A stretch of DNA of 31,428 bases from Bacilli bacterium (GTDB lineage Bacteria; Bacillota_I; Bacilli_A; RF39; UBA660), in assembly GCA_016293205.1 (NCBI GenBank), contig JAEDES010000012.1:1-31428 (forward strand), in the 5' to 3' direction. The notes under the pieces are model-generated. The model did no database searches and had not been told where the DNA came from. It saw only the letters and a program-made list of their open reading frames with translations. This document shows positions 22,851-31,360 of the stretch, piece by piece (the stretch's first letter is position 1; every line of letters begins with the position of its first letter). The position numbers and the translations under genes are program-made.

Positions 22851-24800
22851 ATATACTTTAGGCTTACTTACTACTGGATGTAATTTATATAATCCATCAT
22901 AACCTACTTCAACTGGTATAACACATTTTTCTGTTACACCTTCGGCTTTTAGTGCTTGATTATTTCTTTTTCCACATCCTGTTAATTCAAATGCTTCATC
23001 AAATGAGTGAATCCTATATACAATTCTTGATGCAAATTCTTCACCAAATTCATTTGCGCATCTTTGTTTGGCACTCATTAAAATATCTTCGGCATTTGAT
23101 TTTCCTGGTTGGAATTCTATATGTGCTACATAATAAGAAGTTTCTTCATCTTCTATTACTTCACATGAAAGAATATTTTTTGTATCTTTTAAGATAGTAT
23201 CAGCAATAACAAATGGTGGAAAATCTTCTTTTGAAGTTGGAATCCTTCCTTTCATGTGTACTCCACCTTTTTCATCTACGAAACTATATACATTACAATC
23301 TCCCCAAACTTTTCCTGTTGCATCTTTTATAAAGAATTTTTCAGTAGCTTCGGGGTTATTTTTATAACATTTCATATTACATGGAGAGTTTGCTACTAAT
23401 CTTCCCATTTCGTATGGTTCACAGTAATTTCCGTTTTCATCAAGTACTGCTACATCTACCATTTGGAATGGATTTAATCCGGCAACATCAGCTTTTCTTC
23501 CTGGGATTTTGCTTTGAAGTGCTCTAAATAAAATCCAGAAGATTCCCCCATGCTCGCAGTCTCCACCAGCAACGGACATTGTTATTGGTGAAACCGGTGA
23601 AGGTATTTTATCTCTACCTGCAGCTAGTTTTCTTAATCCTTTGTTAATAAATTTTTCTTCATTTCTTTCTAATTGTTCCCCCACTGCAAATGGTATTAAT
23701 AAGAAAGGCATTTTTATATTTTTATATCTTTCATCAAACATCGCTTTTTTCATTGTATTTAGCCAGAAGCTTCTTGTTGCAACTACATAGTTTGGTCTAT
23801 TTATTAATAATGAATCTATAAAGAAATCTTTATCATAAATTGGTTCTAGTGCAAGTCTTGATCCTTGCATTAATGAATCCGAAATGCTTGAAATGATATC
23901 TGTATTTGAATGAGTTGGAATATGTGCTTGAATTGTGAAATCTTTCATCGACGCTGATTTTTGAACATCAGTATCATGACATCTTCCAATAGTTATAAAA
24001 CTTCTTACTGTATGAACAATTGCTTTTGCACGAGATGAATTAGTTGAACCAGATGAATATGTAATTGTAAATTCATCATCTAAGTTAACATCTGATATTA
24101 ATTCTCCTTGATATTTTATTCCACTTTGAACAAACTCATTTATATCTTGAATATTTGGATTTTTAGATTTATGTTCATTTACTGTATTAACAAACTTACC
24201 ATGTTTTTTATCATATTCTTCATATAAATTCATTGTTTTTGGAAGTGAGTCTGTTAATGATGTCATAACGATATTTGAAATATGGCTTCTATCAATTGCT
24301 TCTTTTAATTCTTCATATTTTCCGTCTTCAACAAACATTAAGTTAGCATTACATCCGTCTATTATTTCTGTTATATACTCTGGATCAAATTCTTCATTAA
24401 AGATATTTGCTTTAGCACCAATCATACTGATTGCCCCTAGTAAGTATACTAGTTCTGGAGTATTAGACATACAGATTGGAATTTCCATTCCTTTTTCAAT
24501 TCCTTGTTGTCTAAGTGATTTTGCATATTCTTTCATGTGCTCAAACATTTCACCGTATGTTACTTCATTTCCTCTATAGAATAATGCAATATCATTTAAT
24601 GTTTGTTCATTTCTTTGATATAATTCTTCAAACCATGAATGATTGTGATTTTCTTCTAATTCTTCTAAAACTTCTTGAATAAATTCTTGATTCTTTTCTC
24701 TTTTTCTTGCTGCAAAACTTTTTCTAGTAATATAACCTTCTTGTGTTCTAAAACTTGCTTTTTTATTTAGTGTATCGATTATCTTTTTTATATTAATCAT
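22842..24800 (-). CDS. AMP-forming acyl-CoA synthetase / ligase (ANL superfamily)
   Basis: 652 aa. Enzymes of this family adenylate a carboxylic acid and pass it to CoA or a carrier protein. Motifs: ITYSSGSTNSSRAKA (about 246-260), a P-loop that departs from the usual YTSGTTGxPKG by two extra residues; VAGGDCEHGG; MGRLVANSP; WGDCNVYSFVDEKG and HMKGR for the hinge; GCGKRNNQALK near the end with the likely catalytic Lys. The N-terminal 60 residues are charged and helical, longer than in typical short-chain synthetases. The acid substrate cannot be told. It is a single-gene unit with AAGGAGG 7 nt before the ATG, its own promoter and a terminator. Confidence 0.85.
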   Translation of the reverse strand: MINIKKIIDTLNKKASFRTQEGYITRKSFAARKREKNQEFIQEVLEELEENHNHSWFEELYQRNEQTLNDIALFYRGNEVTYGEMFEHMKEYAKSLRQQGIEKGMEIPICMSNTPELVYLLGAISMIGAKANIFNEEFDPEYITEIIDGCNANLMFVEDGKYEELKEAIDRSHISNIVMTSLTDSLPKTMNLYEEYDKKHGKFVNTVNEHKSKNPNIQDINEFVQSGIKYQGELISDVNLDDEFTITYSSGSTNSSRAKAIVHTVRSFITIGRCHDTDVQKSASMKDFTIQAHIPTHSNTDIISSISDSLMQGSRLALEPIYDKDFFIDSLLINRPNYVVATRSFWLNTMKKAMFDERYKNIKMPFLLIPFAVGEQLERNEEKFINKGLRKLAAGRDKIPSPVSPITMSVAGGDCEHGGIFWILFRALQSKIPGRKADVAGLNPFQMVDVAVLDENGNYCEPYEMGRLVANSPCNMKCYKNNPEATEKFFIKDATGKVWGDCNVYSFVDEKGGVHMKGRIPTSKEDFPPFVIADTILKDTKNILSCEVIEDEETSYYVAHIEFQPGKSNAEDILMSAKQRCANEFGEEFASRIVYRIHSFDEAFELTGCGKRNNQALKAEGVTEKCVIPVEVGYDGLYKLHPVVSKPKVYKK

Positions 24801-24835
24801 TGGAACCCTCCTTAAACGCTTTTTCCCTTGATATA

Positions 24836-24865
24836 ATTATTTCATAATTCTTTTTTTTATGTCAA
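24836..24865 (-). promoter_or_regulatory. Promoter of the AMP-binding enzyme gene
   Basis: Minus strand: perfect -35 TTGACA (24860-24865), 18-nt spacer, -10 AATAAT (24836-24841) preceded by TGA, i.e. an extended -10. It begins just after the NUDIX stop codon. Confidence 0.7.
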
Positions 24866-24869
24866 TGAT

Positions 24870-25301
24870 TTATATATTGATGTTTTCTATTACGTATTTT
24901 GCAAAAGGTGATAATTCTTCTTTAGTAAGTGTTTCTATGTCATACCAGTTGCAACCTTCTGAATCTAGGAAATCAGGTGTATCCTTTAGCTTATCTTCTT
25001 TTATTTCTACTTTATATAGAATACCTATATGATGTAAATCTTCTTTAGTATCTTCATTCATTTGCCAAAGTATATTAGTTGATGTTACATCAAAAAGTTC
25101 TTTGTTTATAACTGTTACATCTGCCTCTTCTTGAAGTTCTCTTATTAAAGTTTCTTCTGGAGTTTCTGTATGCTCTATTCCTCCGCCTGGTAAATCTAAT
25201 TTACCTTTATATCCACCTCGTGCTTTTCTAATTAGAGCGATTTTTTCATCTTTAATAATTATTCCATATGATCCAATATGAGTCTTTACAACTGTATTCA
25301 T
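24870..25301 (-). CDS. NUDIX hydrolase
   Basis: 143 aa. The Nudix box runs GGIEHTETPEETLIRELQEE then ADV, matching GX5EX7REUXEEXGU except that the Gly near the end is Asp. Nudix enzymes hydrolyse nucleoside diphosphates linked to another moiety, including damaged nucleotides; the substrate is not readable. It is the last gene of dnaE-lspA-membrane protein-rluD-nudix; its ATG lies 2 nt after the rluD stop, and its AAGGTGAG site lies in the last rluD codons. Confidence 0.9.
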   Translation of the reverse strand: MNTVVKTHIGSYGIIIKDEKIALIRKARGGYKGKLDLPGGGIEHTETPEETLIRELQEEADVTVINKELFDVTSTNILWQMNEDTKEDLHHIGILYKVEIKEDKLKDTPDFLDSEGCNWYDIETLTKEELSPFAKYVIENINI

Positions 25302-25303
25302 AA

Positions 25304-26188
25304 TTACTCACCTTCTAATTCATTAATTTTATCTTGAAACTCTTTTGGAGCATCAACTGTAAATGATAATAGTTTGTTTGTTCTTGGATGAAGAAATTCA
25401 ATATATTTAGAGTGAAGCATTTGACCGAAGTCAGTTGCTTTCTTTTTGCAGTATGTTGGATCATTATTTACTGGGTGTCCGATATATGCTAAGTGTACTC
25501 TAATTTGATGGGTTCTTCCTGTTTCAAGAATACATTCTAATAAAGTATTTTCTTTATATCGTTTTAATACTCTAAAGTGAGTGATTGCATCTTTTGCATT
25601 TATATCTGTTACTGTCATTTGTTGTCTATTATTAGGATCTCTTCCTATTGGGGCATCAATTGTACCTGTATCATGTTTTATTAGACCATTTACTATTGCT
25701 AGATAATGTCTTTTTACTTCCTTTTTAGAAATCATATCTGATAATCTTTCATGAGTCCATTCATTTTTAGCAACAAGCATTACTCCACTTGTATCTTTAT
25801 CTAAACGATGAACGATACCTGGTCTAATTTTATCTTTTGATTCGATATTGAAATGATATAAAAGTGCATTTACTAATGTTCCTGTATAGTGTCCTGCAGC
25901 TGGATGTACTACCATTCCACTTGGTTTATTAATTACTAGTAAGTCATCGTCTTCATATACAATGTCTAATGGTATATTTTCAGGTTCTACTTTCATCTCA
26001 TAATCTAAGTCATCATTTACTTCTATTTCATCATTTAATTTTACTTGGTAACTTCCATTTACATTTTTACCATTAACTGTTACTAAATCTTCTTTAATAA
26101 GTTTTTGGATTTTACTTCTTGAAAGTTCTAATTTTTCTGCTAAATAAGTATCTAATCTTGATGTTGTTTCTTCTTCTACTTTTATCAT
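25304..26188 (-). CDS. rluD: RluD-type 23S rRNA pseudouridine synthase
   Basis: 294 aa. An S4 RNA-binding domain (RLDTYLAEKLELSRSKIQKL, residues 11-30 on) is followed by the pseudouridine synthase domain, with catalytic Asp130 in HRLDKDTSG and the closing GRTHQIRVHLAYIGHPV. RluD family members modify helix 69 or other 23S sites. The frame is open to 26305, but AGGAGGT sits 6 nt before the ATG at 26186-26188, and the extension has no family character and would overlap the upstream gene; the later start is used. It lies 37 nt after the small membrane protein gene, next to lspA as in many Bacilli. Confidence 0.95.
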   Translation of the reverse strand: MIKVEEETTSRLDTYLAEKLELSRSKIQKLIKEDLVTVNGKNVNGSYQVKLNDEIEVNDDLDYEMKVEPENIPLDIVYEDDDLLVINKPSGMVVHPAAGHYTGTLVNALLYHFNIESKDKIRPGIVHRLDKDTSGVMLVAKNEWTHERLSDMISKKEVKRHYLAIVNGLIKHDTGTIDAPIGRDPNNRQQMTVTDINAKDAITHFRVLKRYKENTLLECILETGRTHQIRVHLAYIGHPVNNDPTYCKKKATDFGQMLHSKYIEFLHPRTNKLLSFTVDAPKEFQDKINELEGE

Positions 26189-26225
26189 ATTAGGTACCTC
26201 CTTTTTGTTTCGTGGTTGTATTATA

Positions 26226-26594
26226 TCATAATTTGAAGTTTTTGTCTTGTAATTTTTTTGAATATACCTTTGGTTTTTCTGGACTTTCAAGTTCATCCAT
26301 TGCAAGTTCTATTTCTAATTTTCTAGCATCTTGTTTTAAAAGTTCATGTTCTATAATTCTTTTTGTTCCAATTGTTGCATTAGTTACTGCTGTCGCAGCT
26401 GATAATACTCCAACAAAATTGTCCATGACTTCACTGTGTGAAAACTCTCCATCAATTGAGAATATAGCGATAGCCATTCCAACTCCTAAGAATGTAAAAA
26501 TACCACTTCTATTTGCCATAAAGTATAATCTTTGTATTTCTTCTTGATAATTTTTTAAGATTTCAATTTTGAAGTTTCTTTGTTGCTCGTTCAT
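26226..26594 (-). CDS. Small two-TM protein of unknown function
   Basis: 122 aa from the ATG at 26592-26594, which has AGGGG 6 nt upstream; the frame to 26618 lacks a site. A charged N-terminal helix (NEQQRNFKIEILKNYQEEI) is followed by two hydrophobic segments (about 33-48 and 57-78) and a charged C-terminal helix (HELLKQDARKLEIELAMDEL). Not recognised. It overlaps lspA by 32 nt, so it is made with the signal peptidase and dnaE. Confidence 0.78.
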   Translation of the reverse strand: MNEQQRNFKIEILKNYQEEIQRLYFMANRSGIFTFLGVGMAIAIFSIDGEFSHSEVMDNFVGVLSAATAVTNATIGTKRIIEHELLKQDARKLEIELAMDELESPEKPKVYSKKLQDKNFKL

Positions 26595-27063
26595 TTTTAT
26601 CCCCTGTTCTATTTTCAATTATATATCCTACTACTAGTAAGAATGTTCCTGTTGTTATAGCAATGTCTGCTAAATTGAATACTGGAAAACTATATTTAAA
26701 GATATCAAATGCAAGATAATCAATTACTGCATGATACATAATTCTATCAAATAAGTTTCCTAATGTTCCACCTACTATTAGTCCTAATGAAATCATTGAT
26801 AAGTTTGTTATATTTTTTTCTTTTTTTATGTACTCTTTAATGATAATTAAACATAGACAACTTACTACGATTAAAAGTAATGTTTGATTTCCTAATATTG
26901 AAAATGCTGCTCCTGTATTTTTTACATAATAGACGGAGAAGAAATTCTTTATAATTTTTATTTCTTGATGTAAATCCATATTATTTACAACTAGTACTTT
27001 TATTAATTGATCAAGTAATAATATGATGAATGATATTGAATATATTAGTTTTTTCTTATTCAT
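26563..27063 (-). CDS. lspA: Lipoprotein signal peptidase LspA
   Basis: 166 aa with four membrane helices. It cleaves lipoprotein signal peptides before the lipidated cysteine. Conserved blocks: LLDQLIKV, VKNTGAAFSIL, GGTLGNLFDRI, and the two catalytic aspartates, Asp115 (VIDYL) and Asp133 (PVFNLADIA). The chain ends with a charged tail. It overlaps dnaE by 8 nt upstream and the small membrane protein gene downstream. The genetic link of lspA with rluD is common in Firmicutes. Confidence 0.96.
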   Translation of the reverse strand: MNKKKLIYSISFIILLLDQLIKVLVVNNMDLHQEIKIIKNFFSVYYVKNTGAAFSILGNQTLLLIVVSCLCLIIIKEYIKKEKNITNLSMISLGLIVGGTLGNLFDRIMYHAVIDYLAFDIFKYSFPVFNLADIAITTGTFLLVVGYIIENRTGDKNERATKKLQN

Positions 27064-30007
27064 TTTCTTCTCCTTCTAAATATTTTATTTTTTCAACAAT
27101 GATTTGATATTGATCTAATCTTCTTTCCACAGTTCCTCTTACTTTTAGTAAGTCTCCTTTTGAAATATTTGGATACATTTCATATGTTTTTGGGAAAAGT
27201 GTATATTCTTGAGTAGATGTTTCGTCACTACCTGTAAAGAATGCCATCTTATCCCCTTTTTTTGTGTTGATACTTTTTATTTTATCCACAAGAACTAATG
27301 TATCAATCTTCTTTAAAAAGTTTTTTTCCACAAGATTTAGTGGGATACAATATGGATTATCTTTCTTATATGCTGTAGTTGGATGTGAAGATAAGTAGAA
27401 TCCAAATGTTTCTTTTTCTTTTTCTAATAAATATTGTTGATCATATTCATCTTTTATCTCTATATCTGGTTTCATTACAAGTGATGGATCAATATCTTTT
27501 GTTAATTCTGCATAGTTAAATAAACTATCTAGATTATAGATTAGTGTACTTCTATTATAGTTGTAGATATTAAATACGTCTGCATATATTAGCGTTTCTA
27601 GATTTTTCTTTCCTACTCCGGCTATGTATAATCTACTAAAACAATCATAAATATCTATGAATGGTCCTTGTTCTTTTGCTTTTCTAATAGAATCACATAC
27701 TACTGAGCCAATTGATTTTATATTAGATAATGGATAAATAATTTTATTATCTTTTACAATATATCTATTTTCAGATTCATTAATTGTCGGTTTAACGACA
27801 TCTATCTTATTAGCTTTAGCTTCCATGATATATTCATGTGTTTTTGATTCACTTCCAATAACATTTGTAAGTAAGTTTGCAAAGAATATTGTCTTATAAT
27901 GAGTTTTTAAGTAGGCCATCTTATAGGCAATAATGGAGTACGCAACTGAGTGTGATCTATTGAATCCATAACCAGCAAAGTTTAAGACTAAATTAAATAT
28001 TTCTTTTGCTTGGTCATATGTATGATTATTTTTCATACTCTTTTCAATAAATTTTTCTTCTTCAGCTTGAAGTAATTCAAGTTTCTTTTTACTCATAGCA
28101 CGTCTTAGAATATCTGCTTCTCCTAGAGTGTAGTTTGCATAAATACTTGCTAGTTGAATAATTTGTTCTTGATAGATAAAGATTCCATAGGTATTAGAAA
28201 GTATTTTTTCTAATGATGGATCCTGATATGTTATTTTTTCTTCATGATGTTTTCTTTTTATGTATGAATCTATATTTACAGCAGGTCCTGGTCTAAATAA
28301 AGCTATTGCTGCAAAGATATCTTCAAAGGTATTAGGTTTTAATCTTCTTATGAAGTTTCTCATACCGGTTGATTCAAATTGGAATATTCCGCTGGTATTT
28401 GCAGTTTCAAATATTTTTAGTGTTTCTTTATCATCTAATGGTATTTTTGAAAACTCTATTACTTCGCCAGTTTGGTCTTTTATATCATTTAAAATATTAT
28501 CAATAATAGTTAAGTTTTTTAGTCCTAAGAAATCCATTTTTAGTAGGCCTAGTTCTTCTAGATATTCCATTGTATAACTTGTTAAATACATATCATCTGA
28601 TGTTGTTAATGGAATTACTTCATCTAAGTCAACTTGACTCATTATAATTCCTGCGGCATGAGATGATGTATGTCTTGGAAATCCTTCTAATTTTAAAGCT
28701 ATTTTATACATATTTTTTAGTGAAGTATCACTATCTACTCTAGCTTTAAATGATTGGTTATTTTTATAAATCTCTTCAATAGAATCTTTTGTTGTTCCTG
28801 GGATAAATTTACATAATCCATCTACTTTATAAATAGGTATATTTAATACTCTTGAGACATCTCTTATAACTTGTTTCGCACTTAAAGTACCGAATGTTAC
28901 AATACCACATACTCGTCTTTTTCCATATTTTTCTATTACATAGTTAATTACTTGATCTCTTTTGTTGTCCGGAAAATCAGTATCAATATCAGGCATTGTT
29001 TTTCTTTCTGGATTTAAGAAACGTTCAAATAACAGGTCATATTCTAACGGATCTATATCAGTTATTCCTAATGAGTAAGCAACTAATGAACCTGCCGCAC
29101 TACCTCTTCCTGGCCCAACTAATATTTTATTTTTTTTGGCGTATTTTATAAAATCATATACTACTAGGAAATAGTTTGGAAATCCCATATCTGTAATTAC
29201 TTTTAATTCGTAAGCTAGTCTATCTTTATAATTTTGTGGGATATTTCCATTTAGTCTTTTTGATAACCCTACTTTGCATAATTCAAATAAATATTTATTT
29301 GGATCATCACATGGATATATTGGTAATAAATTCTTTGCAGGAGGAAATTCTAAATTACATTCTTCGGCAATTTTTTGAGAATTTAATAATCCTTTATTAT
29401 CTGATAAATCTAATATATTTGTAATTTCTAATTCATGATTATCAATATCATAAGTTATATCTTCACTAATAGTTTTTCCGTCTCTAATTCTATAAAGATA
29501 CGGAAGATATTCGACATCATTTTTTGTTAGATATAATGATTCTCTGAAGAATACTACATTTTCTGTAATTAGAAGAGATTCTAGTTCTTCTTGTTTTGTT
29601 TTATATCCTAGATATAGTTCATTATAAATTTCTTTTAAATCATTATATTTTTCTTTATATTCATTAGGTATAACTGCAATTACTTCATTGTTATATTTAG
29701 ATAAATCTTCTGTTGTTACTTTTCTTTCATTTTGAATAGTTGATAGTTTTATTAATGATTTATATCCATCATAGTTTTTTGCGTATATTATTATTTGAAA
29801 TTCATCTAAAATTAGGTGTAATCCAATTATTGGTTTTATATTTTCTTTTTCACATAATTTGATAAATTCCATAGTTCCATACATATTTGTATCTGCTATA
29901 GATATGGCGGAGATATTTTGTTTTTTTGCATAATCAATGATATCTTTTATTTTTAATAAACTTGATAATAAAGTATAATTACTTTTATTAAATAATGGAA
30001 TATACAT
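27056..30007 (-). CDS. dnaE: DNA polymerase III alpha subunit, DnaE type
   Basis: 983 aa from the ATG at 30005-30007, preceded by AGGAGGT at 5-6 nt; six earlier codons lack a site. The PHP domain (1-about 200) has lost the metal ligands: the usual HxHxxYS start is PLFNKSNYTLLSS and the TDH motif is ADTNMYG, so it is probably inactive as an exonuclease. The polymerase core has GPGRGSAAGS (about 299-308), catalytic Asp342/Asp344 in PDIDTDF, and LKMDFLGLKNL for the third Asp. The finger region (FQFESTGM ... LIRRLKPN-like), a helix-hairpin-helix and a C-terminal OB domain (DTLVLVDKIKSIN) follow. In Bacillus, DnaE extends primers before PolC. Its length is a little short of the 1,100 aa of Bacillus DnaE. 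Confidence 0.95.
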   Translation of the reverse strand: MYIPLFNKSNYTLLSSLLKIKDIIDYAKKQNISAISIADTNMYGTMEFIKLCEKENIKPIIGLHLILDEFQIIIYAKNYDGYKSLIKLSTIQNERKVTTEDLSKYNNEVIAVIPNEYKEKYNDLKEIYNELYLGYKTKQEELESLLITENVVFFRESLYLTKNDVEYLPYLYRIRDGKTISEDITYDIDNHELEITNILDLSDNKGLLNSQKIAEECNLEFPPAKNLLPIYPCDDPNKYLFELCKVGLSKRLNGNIPQNYKDRLAYELKVITDMGFPNYFLVVYDFIKYAKKNKILVGPGRGSAAGSLVAYSLGITDIDPLEYDLLFERFLNPERKTMPDIDTDFPDNKRDQVINYVIEKYGKRRVCGIVTFGTLSAKQVIRDVSRVLNIPIYKVDGLCKFIPGTTKDSIEEIYKNNQSFKARVDSDTSLKNMYKIALKLEGFPRHTSSHAAGIIMSQVDLDEVIPLTTSDDMYLTSYTMEYLEELGLLKMDFLGLKNLTIIDNILNDIKDQTGEVIEFSKIPLDDKETLKIFETANTSGIFQFESTGMRNFIRRLKPNTFEDIFAAIALFRPGPAVNIDSYIKRKHHEEKITYQDPSLEKILSNTYGIFIYQEQIIQLASIYANYTLGEADILRRAMSKKKLELLQAEEEKFIEKSMKNNHTYDQAKEIFNLVLNFAGYGFNRSHSVAYSIIAYKMAYLKTHYKTIFFANLLTNVIGSESKTHEYIMEAKANKIDVVKPTINESENRYIVKDNKIIYPLSNIKSIGSVVCDSIRKAKEQGPFIDIYDCFSRLYIAGVGKKNLETLIYADVFNIYNYNRSTLIYNLDSLFNYAELTKDIDPSLVMKPDIEIKDEYDQQYLLEKEKETFGFYLSSHPTTAYKKDNPYCIPLNLVEKNFLKKIDTLVLVDKIKSINTKKGDKMAFFTGSDETSTQEYTLFPKTYEMYPNISKGDLLKVRGTVERRLDQYQIIVEKIKYLEGEENE

Positions 30008-30039
30008 AATATACCTCCTTTTCATTATTATTCTATCAT

Positions 30040-30076
30040 AAAAAAGCCTAAGTAAAAAGACAACTTTAGTGTTGCC
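30040..30076 (-). terminator. Terminator of the XRE-CYTH gene
   Basis: Minus strand: GGCAAC-ACTAAA-GTTGTC followed by TTTTT (30054-30076), with a second T-run further on and CTAAG/CTTAG able to pair outside it. It starts right at the gene's stop, so dnaE would need its own start or read-through; a TAGAAT at about 30032-30037 could be its -10. Confidence 0.65.
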
Positions 30077-30964
30077 TTAGTTATTTTTCTTTGTAAAATA
30101 ATGATTGCTGTATTTAGGCATTTGTTTTGTGCTATCTACATGGTTTTCTTTTTTAATATTTTGTTCTTTACATAATTCATCGTACTTATCATCCCATGAT
30201 AAACGATATGATTCTTCTAGAGAGAAATTTAATAAATTTAAGTAATATAAAATTACTGCTTTTGGATCTTTATCTTTTGATTTATTTTCTATTTCGATAG
30301 CAATCATGAATGGATATATATCTACCGCTACTTCTATGTCATCATTCTTAAAGATATGTCTTGTTCTTGTATAACTTTCTACTAATGTCATATGAAGAAC
30401 ATTTTCTAATAAATAGATTAAGTTTTCTGTCGAATTATTTGTTACTTCTACTTCTACTTCTTCTTCAGTATTAATATCTTCTGTTAAGAAATTTTCTAGA
30501 CGTCTTTTGTATGTAATCATTGTTTTTTGATAATTTTTTCCTGTAGTGATTCTTAAACGGAATCTTGCATCTATTTCTTTAGAATAGAAATTATATTCTT
30601 TCATAGGATGATTATATTGATGAGTTTTTTCATTAAATGCTCCCATATAAGTTAGTTCATTAAATGATTTGAAATAGTTTATTATTTTTTTTTCTTCTGA
30701 AAGTGAATATAAAAATCTTATTTCTGTTTCAATATTATCAGTTTGTTGATTGGTTATTTCTTCACCTAAAAGTAATTCATAAACTGAAGTGTCTAATATA
30801 GTTGCTAATTCAATTAATATACTTAAGTCAGGCATATAGTTGCCATTTTCCCATCTTGATATGGTTTTTCCTGTTAAAAATAATTTTTCTGCTAAGTCTT
30901 GTTGCGTCATATTTTTCTCATGTCTTTTTTTAGCGATGAAGGTTCCAATTTTTTGTGTATTCAT
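30077..30964 (-). CDS. XRE-family regulator fused to a CYTH-like domain
   Basis: 295 aa. Residues about 5-62 are an XRE/Cro-type DNA-binding domain (IAKKRHEKNMTQQDLAEKLF, KTISRWENG). Residues about 78-260 follow the CYTH (adenylate cyclase IV/thiamine triphosphatase) pattern in order: ExExR at 79-83 (ETEIR), basic strand DARFRLRI (132-139), lysine/arginine strand MITYKRR (149-155), acidic strand EEVEVEV, basic SYTRTRH (197-203), Asp215 in EVAVDIYPF, and IAIEIE (221-226). CYTH tunnels bind triphosphate compounds. I infer a regulator that senses a nucleotide or polyphosphate ligand, or a fused enzyme. It is divergent from rpmB and is followed by a terminator. The HTH call is firm; the CYTH call is from motif order only. 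AGGAGGT precedes the ATG. Confidence 0.85.
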   Translation of the reverse strand: MNTQKIGTFIAKKRHEKNMTQQDLAEKLFLTGKTISRWENGNYMPDLSILIELATILDTSVYELLLGEEITNQQTDNIETEIRFLYSLSEEKKIINYFKSFNELTYMGAFNEKTHQYNHPMKEYNFYSKEIDARFRLRITTGKNYQKTMITYKRRLENFLTEDINTEEEVEVEVTNNSTENLIYLLENVLHMTLVESYTRTRHIFKNDDIEVAVDIYPFMIAIEIENKSKDKDPKAVILYYLNLLNFSLEESYRLSWDDKYDELCKEQNIKKENHVDSTKQMPKYSNHYFTKKNN

Positions 30965-30989
30965 AATAGACCTCCTTTTTTTGATTTAT

Positions 30990-31018
30990 ATTATATATTA
31001 AGATATGCTTTTTTCATA
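30990..31018 (-). promoter_or_regulatory. Candidate promoter of the XRE-CYTH gene
   Basis: Minus strand -10 TATAAT (30990-30995) with TATGAA at 17-nt spacing, a poor -35 (31013-31018). Such a weak -35 is common in promoters that depend on a regulator, but this is not proof. Confidence 0.4.
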
Positions 31019-31050
31019 CCCCACAAATAGCGATTTTTCCTCTGCATATC
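31002..31050. promoter_or_regulatory. Inverted repeat between XRE-CYTH and rpmB
   Basis: GATATGC (31002-31008) and GCATATC (31044-31050) are perfect inverted copies 35 nt apart. One half lies between the candidate -10 and -35 of the XRE-CYTH gene, the other between the two divergent promoters. It could be an operator for the regulator; unproven. Confidence 0.35.
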
Positions 31051-31070
31051 CTTATTTTACAATATTTTAT

Positions 31071-31099
31071 TTGACAATATATCTGTTTTATGGTAAAGT
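31071..31099 (+). promoter_or_regulatory. rpmB promoter
   Basis: Perfect -35 TTGACA (31071-31076), 17-nt spacer, -10 TAAAGT (31094-31099). The start would be near 31106, giving a leader of about 30 nt with GGAGG 6-7 nt before the ATG. Confidence 0.8.
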
Positions 31100-31135
31100 T
31101 ATTAAGCAGAACGAAATGGCCGAAGGAGGGAAATT

Positions 31136-31315
31136 ATGGCAGTTAATGTAACAAGTAGAACTGGTAATGTTAAAAACAAAAGATCACATGCTTTAAATGC
31201 AACTAAAACAAGACAAAACTTAAATTTACAAGTTGTTAGATTAGATGACGGATCTAAAGTTAGAATGTCTACAAAAGAAAAAAGAACTTTATTAAAGAAT
31301 CAAAAAGCTGCATAA
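31136..31315 (+). CDS. rpmB: 50S ribosomal protein L28
   Basis: 59 aa. The bacterial L28 pattern is present: TGNVKNKRSHALNATKTR for the N-terminal loop and helix, NLNLQVVRL for the central strand, and VRMSTKEKRTLLK at the end. It lacks cysteines, so it is the zinc-free type; the family length is about 60-80 aa. The protein is rich in Lys and Arg, as expected for a 50S subunit. It is monocistronic with a strong promoter and a terminator that begins in the last codon. Confidence 0.92.
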   Translation: MAVNVTSRTGNVKNKRSHALNATKTRQNLNLQVVRLDDGSKVRMSTKEKRTLLKNQKAA

Positions 31316-31335
31316 TTTCGTGCAGTTTTTCTTTT
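31308..31335 (+). terminator. rpmB terminator
   Basis: CTGCA and TGCAG pair around an 8-nt loop that contains the TAA stop, followed by TTTTTCTTTT. Confidence 0.75.
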
Positions 31336-31360
31336 ATATATTTATATAAATATTATTAAT

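Noticed and set aside
26189..26305. N-terminal extension of rluD by 39 codons
   Set aside because: The ATG at 26186-26188 has AGGAGGT at ideal spacing and begins the S4 domain; the extension overlaps the upstream gene and is not family-like.
27056..30007. DnaE as a truncated or broken gene because it is shorter than Bacillus DnaE
   Set aside because: The frame is intact, all polymerase motifs are present and the C-terminal OB domain is complete; the lower length comes from compact domains.
30965..31135. Possible small RNA in the XRE-CYTH / rpmB intergenic region
   Set aside because: The inverted repeat has no T-tract and no promoter placed to transcribe it alone; an operator is simpler.
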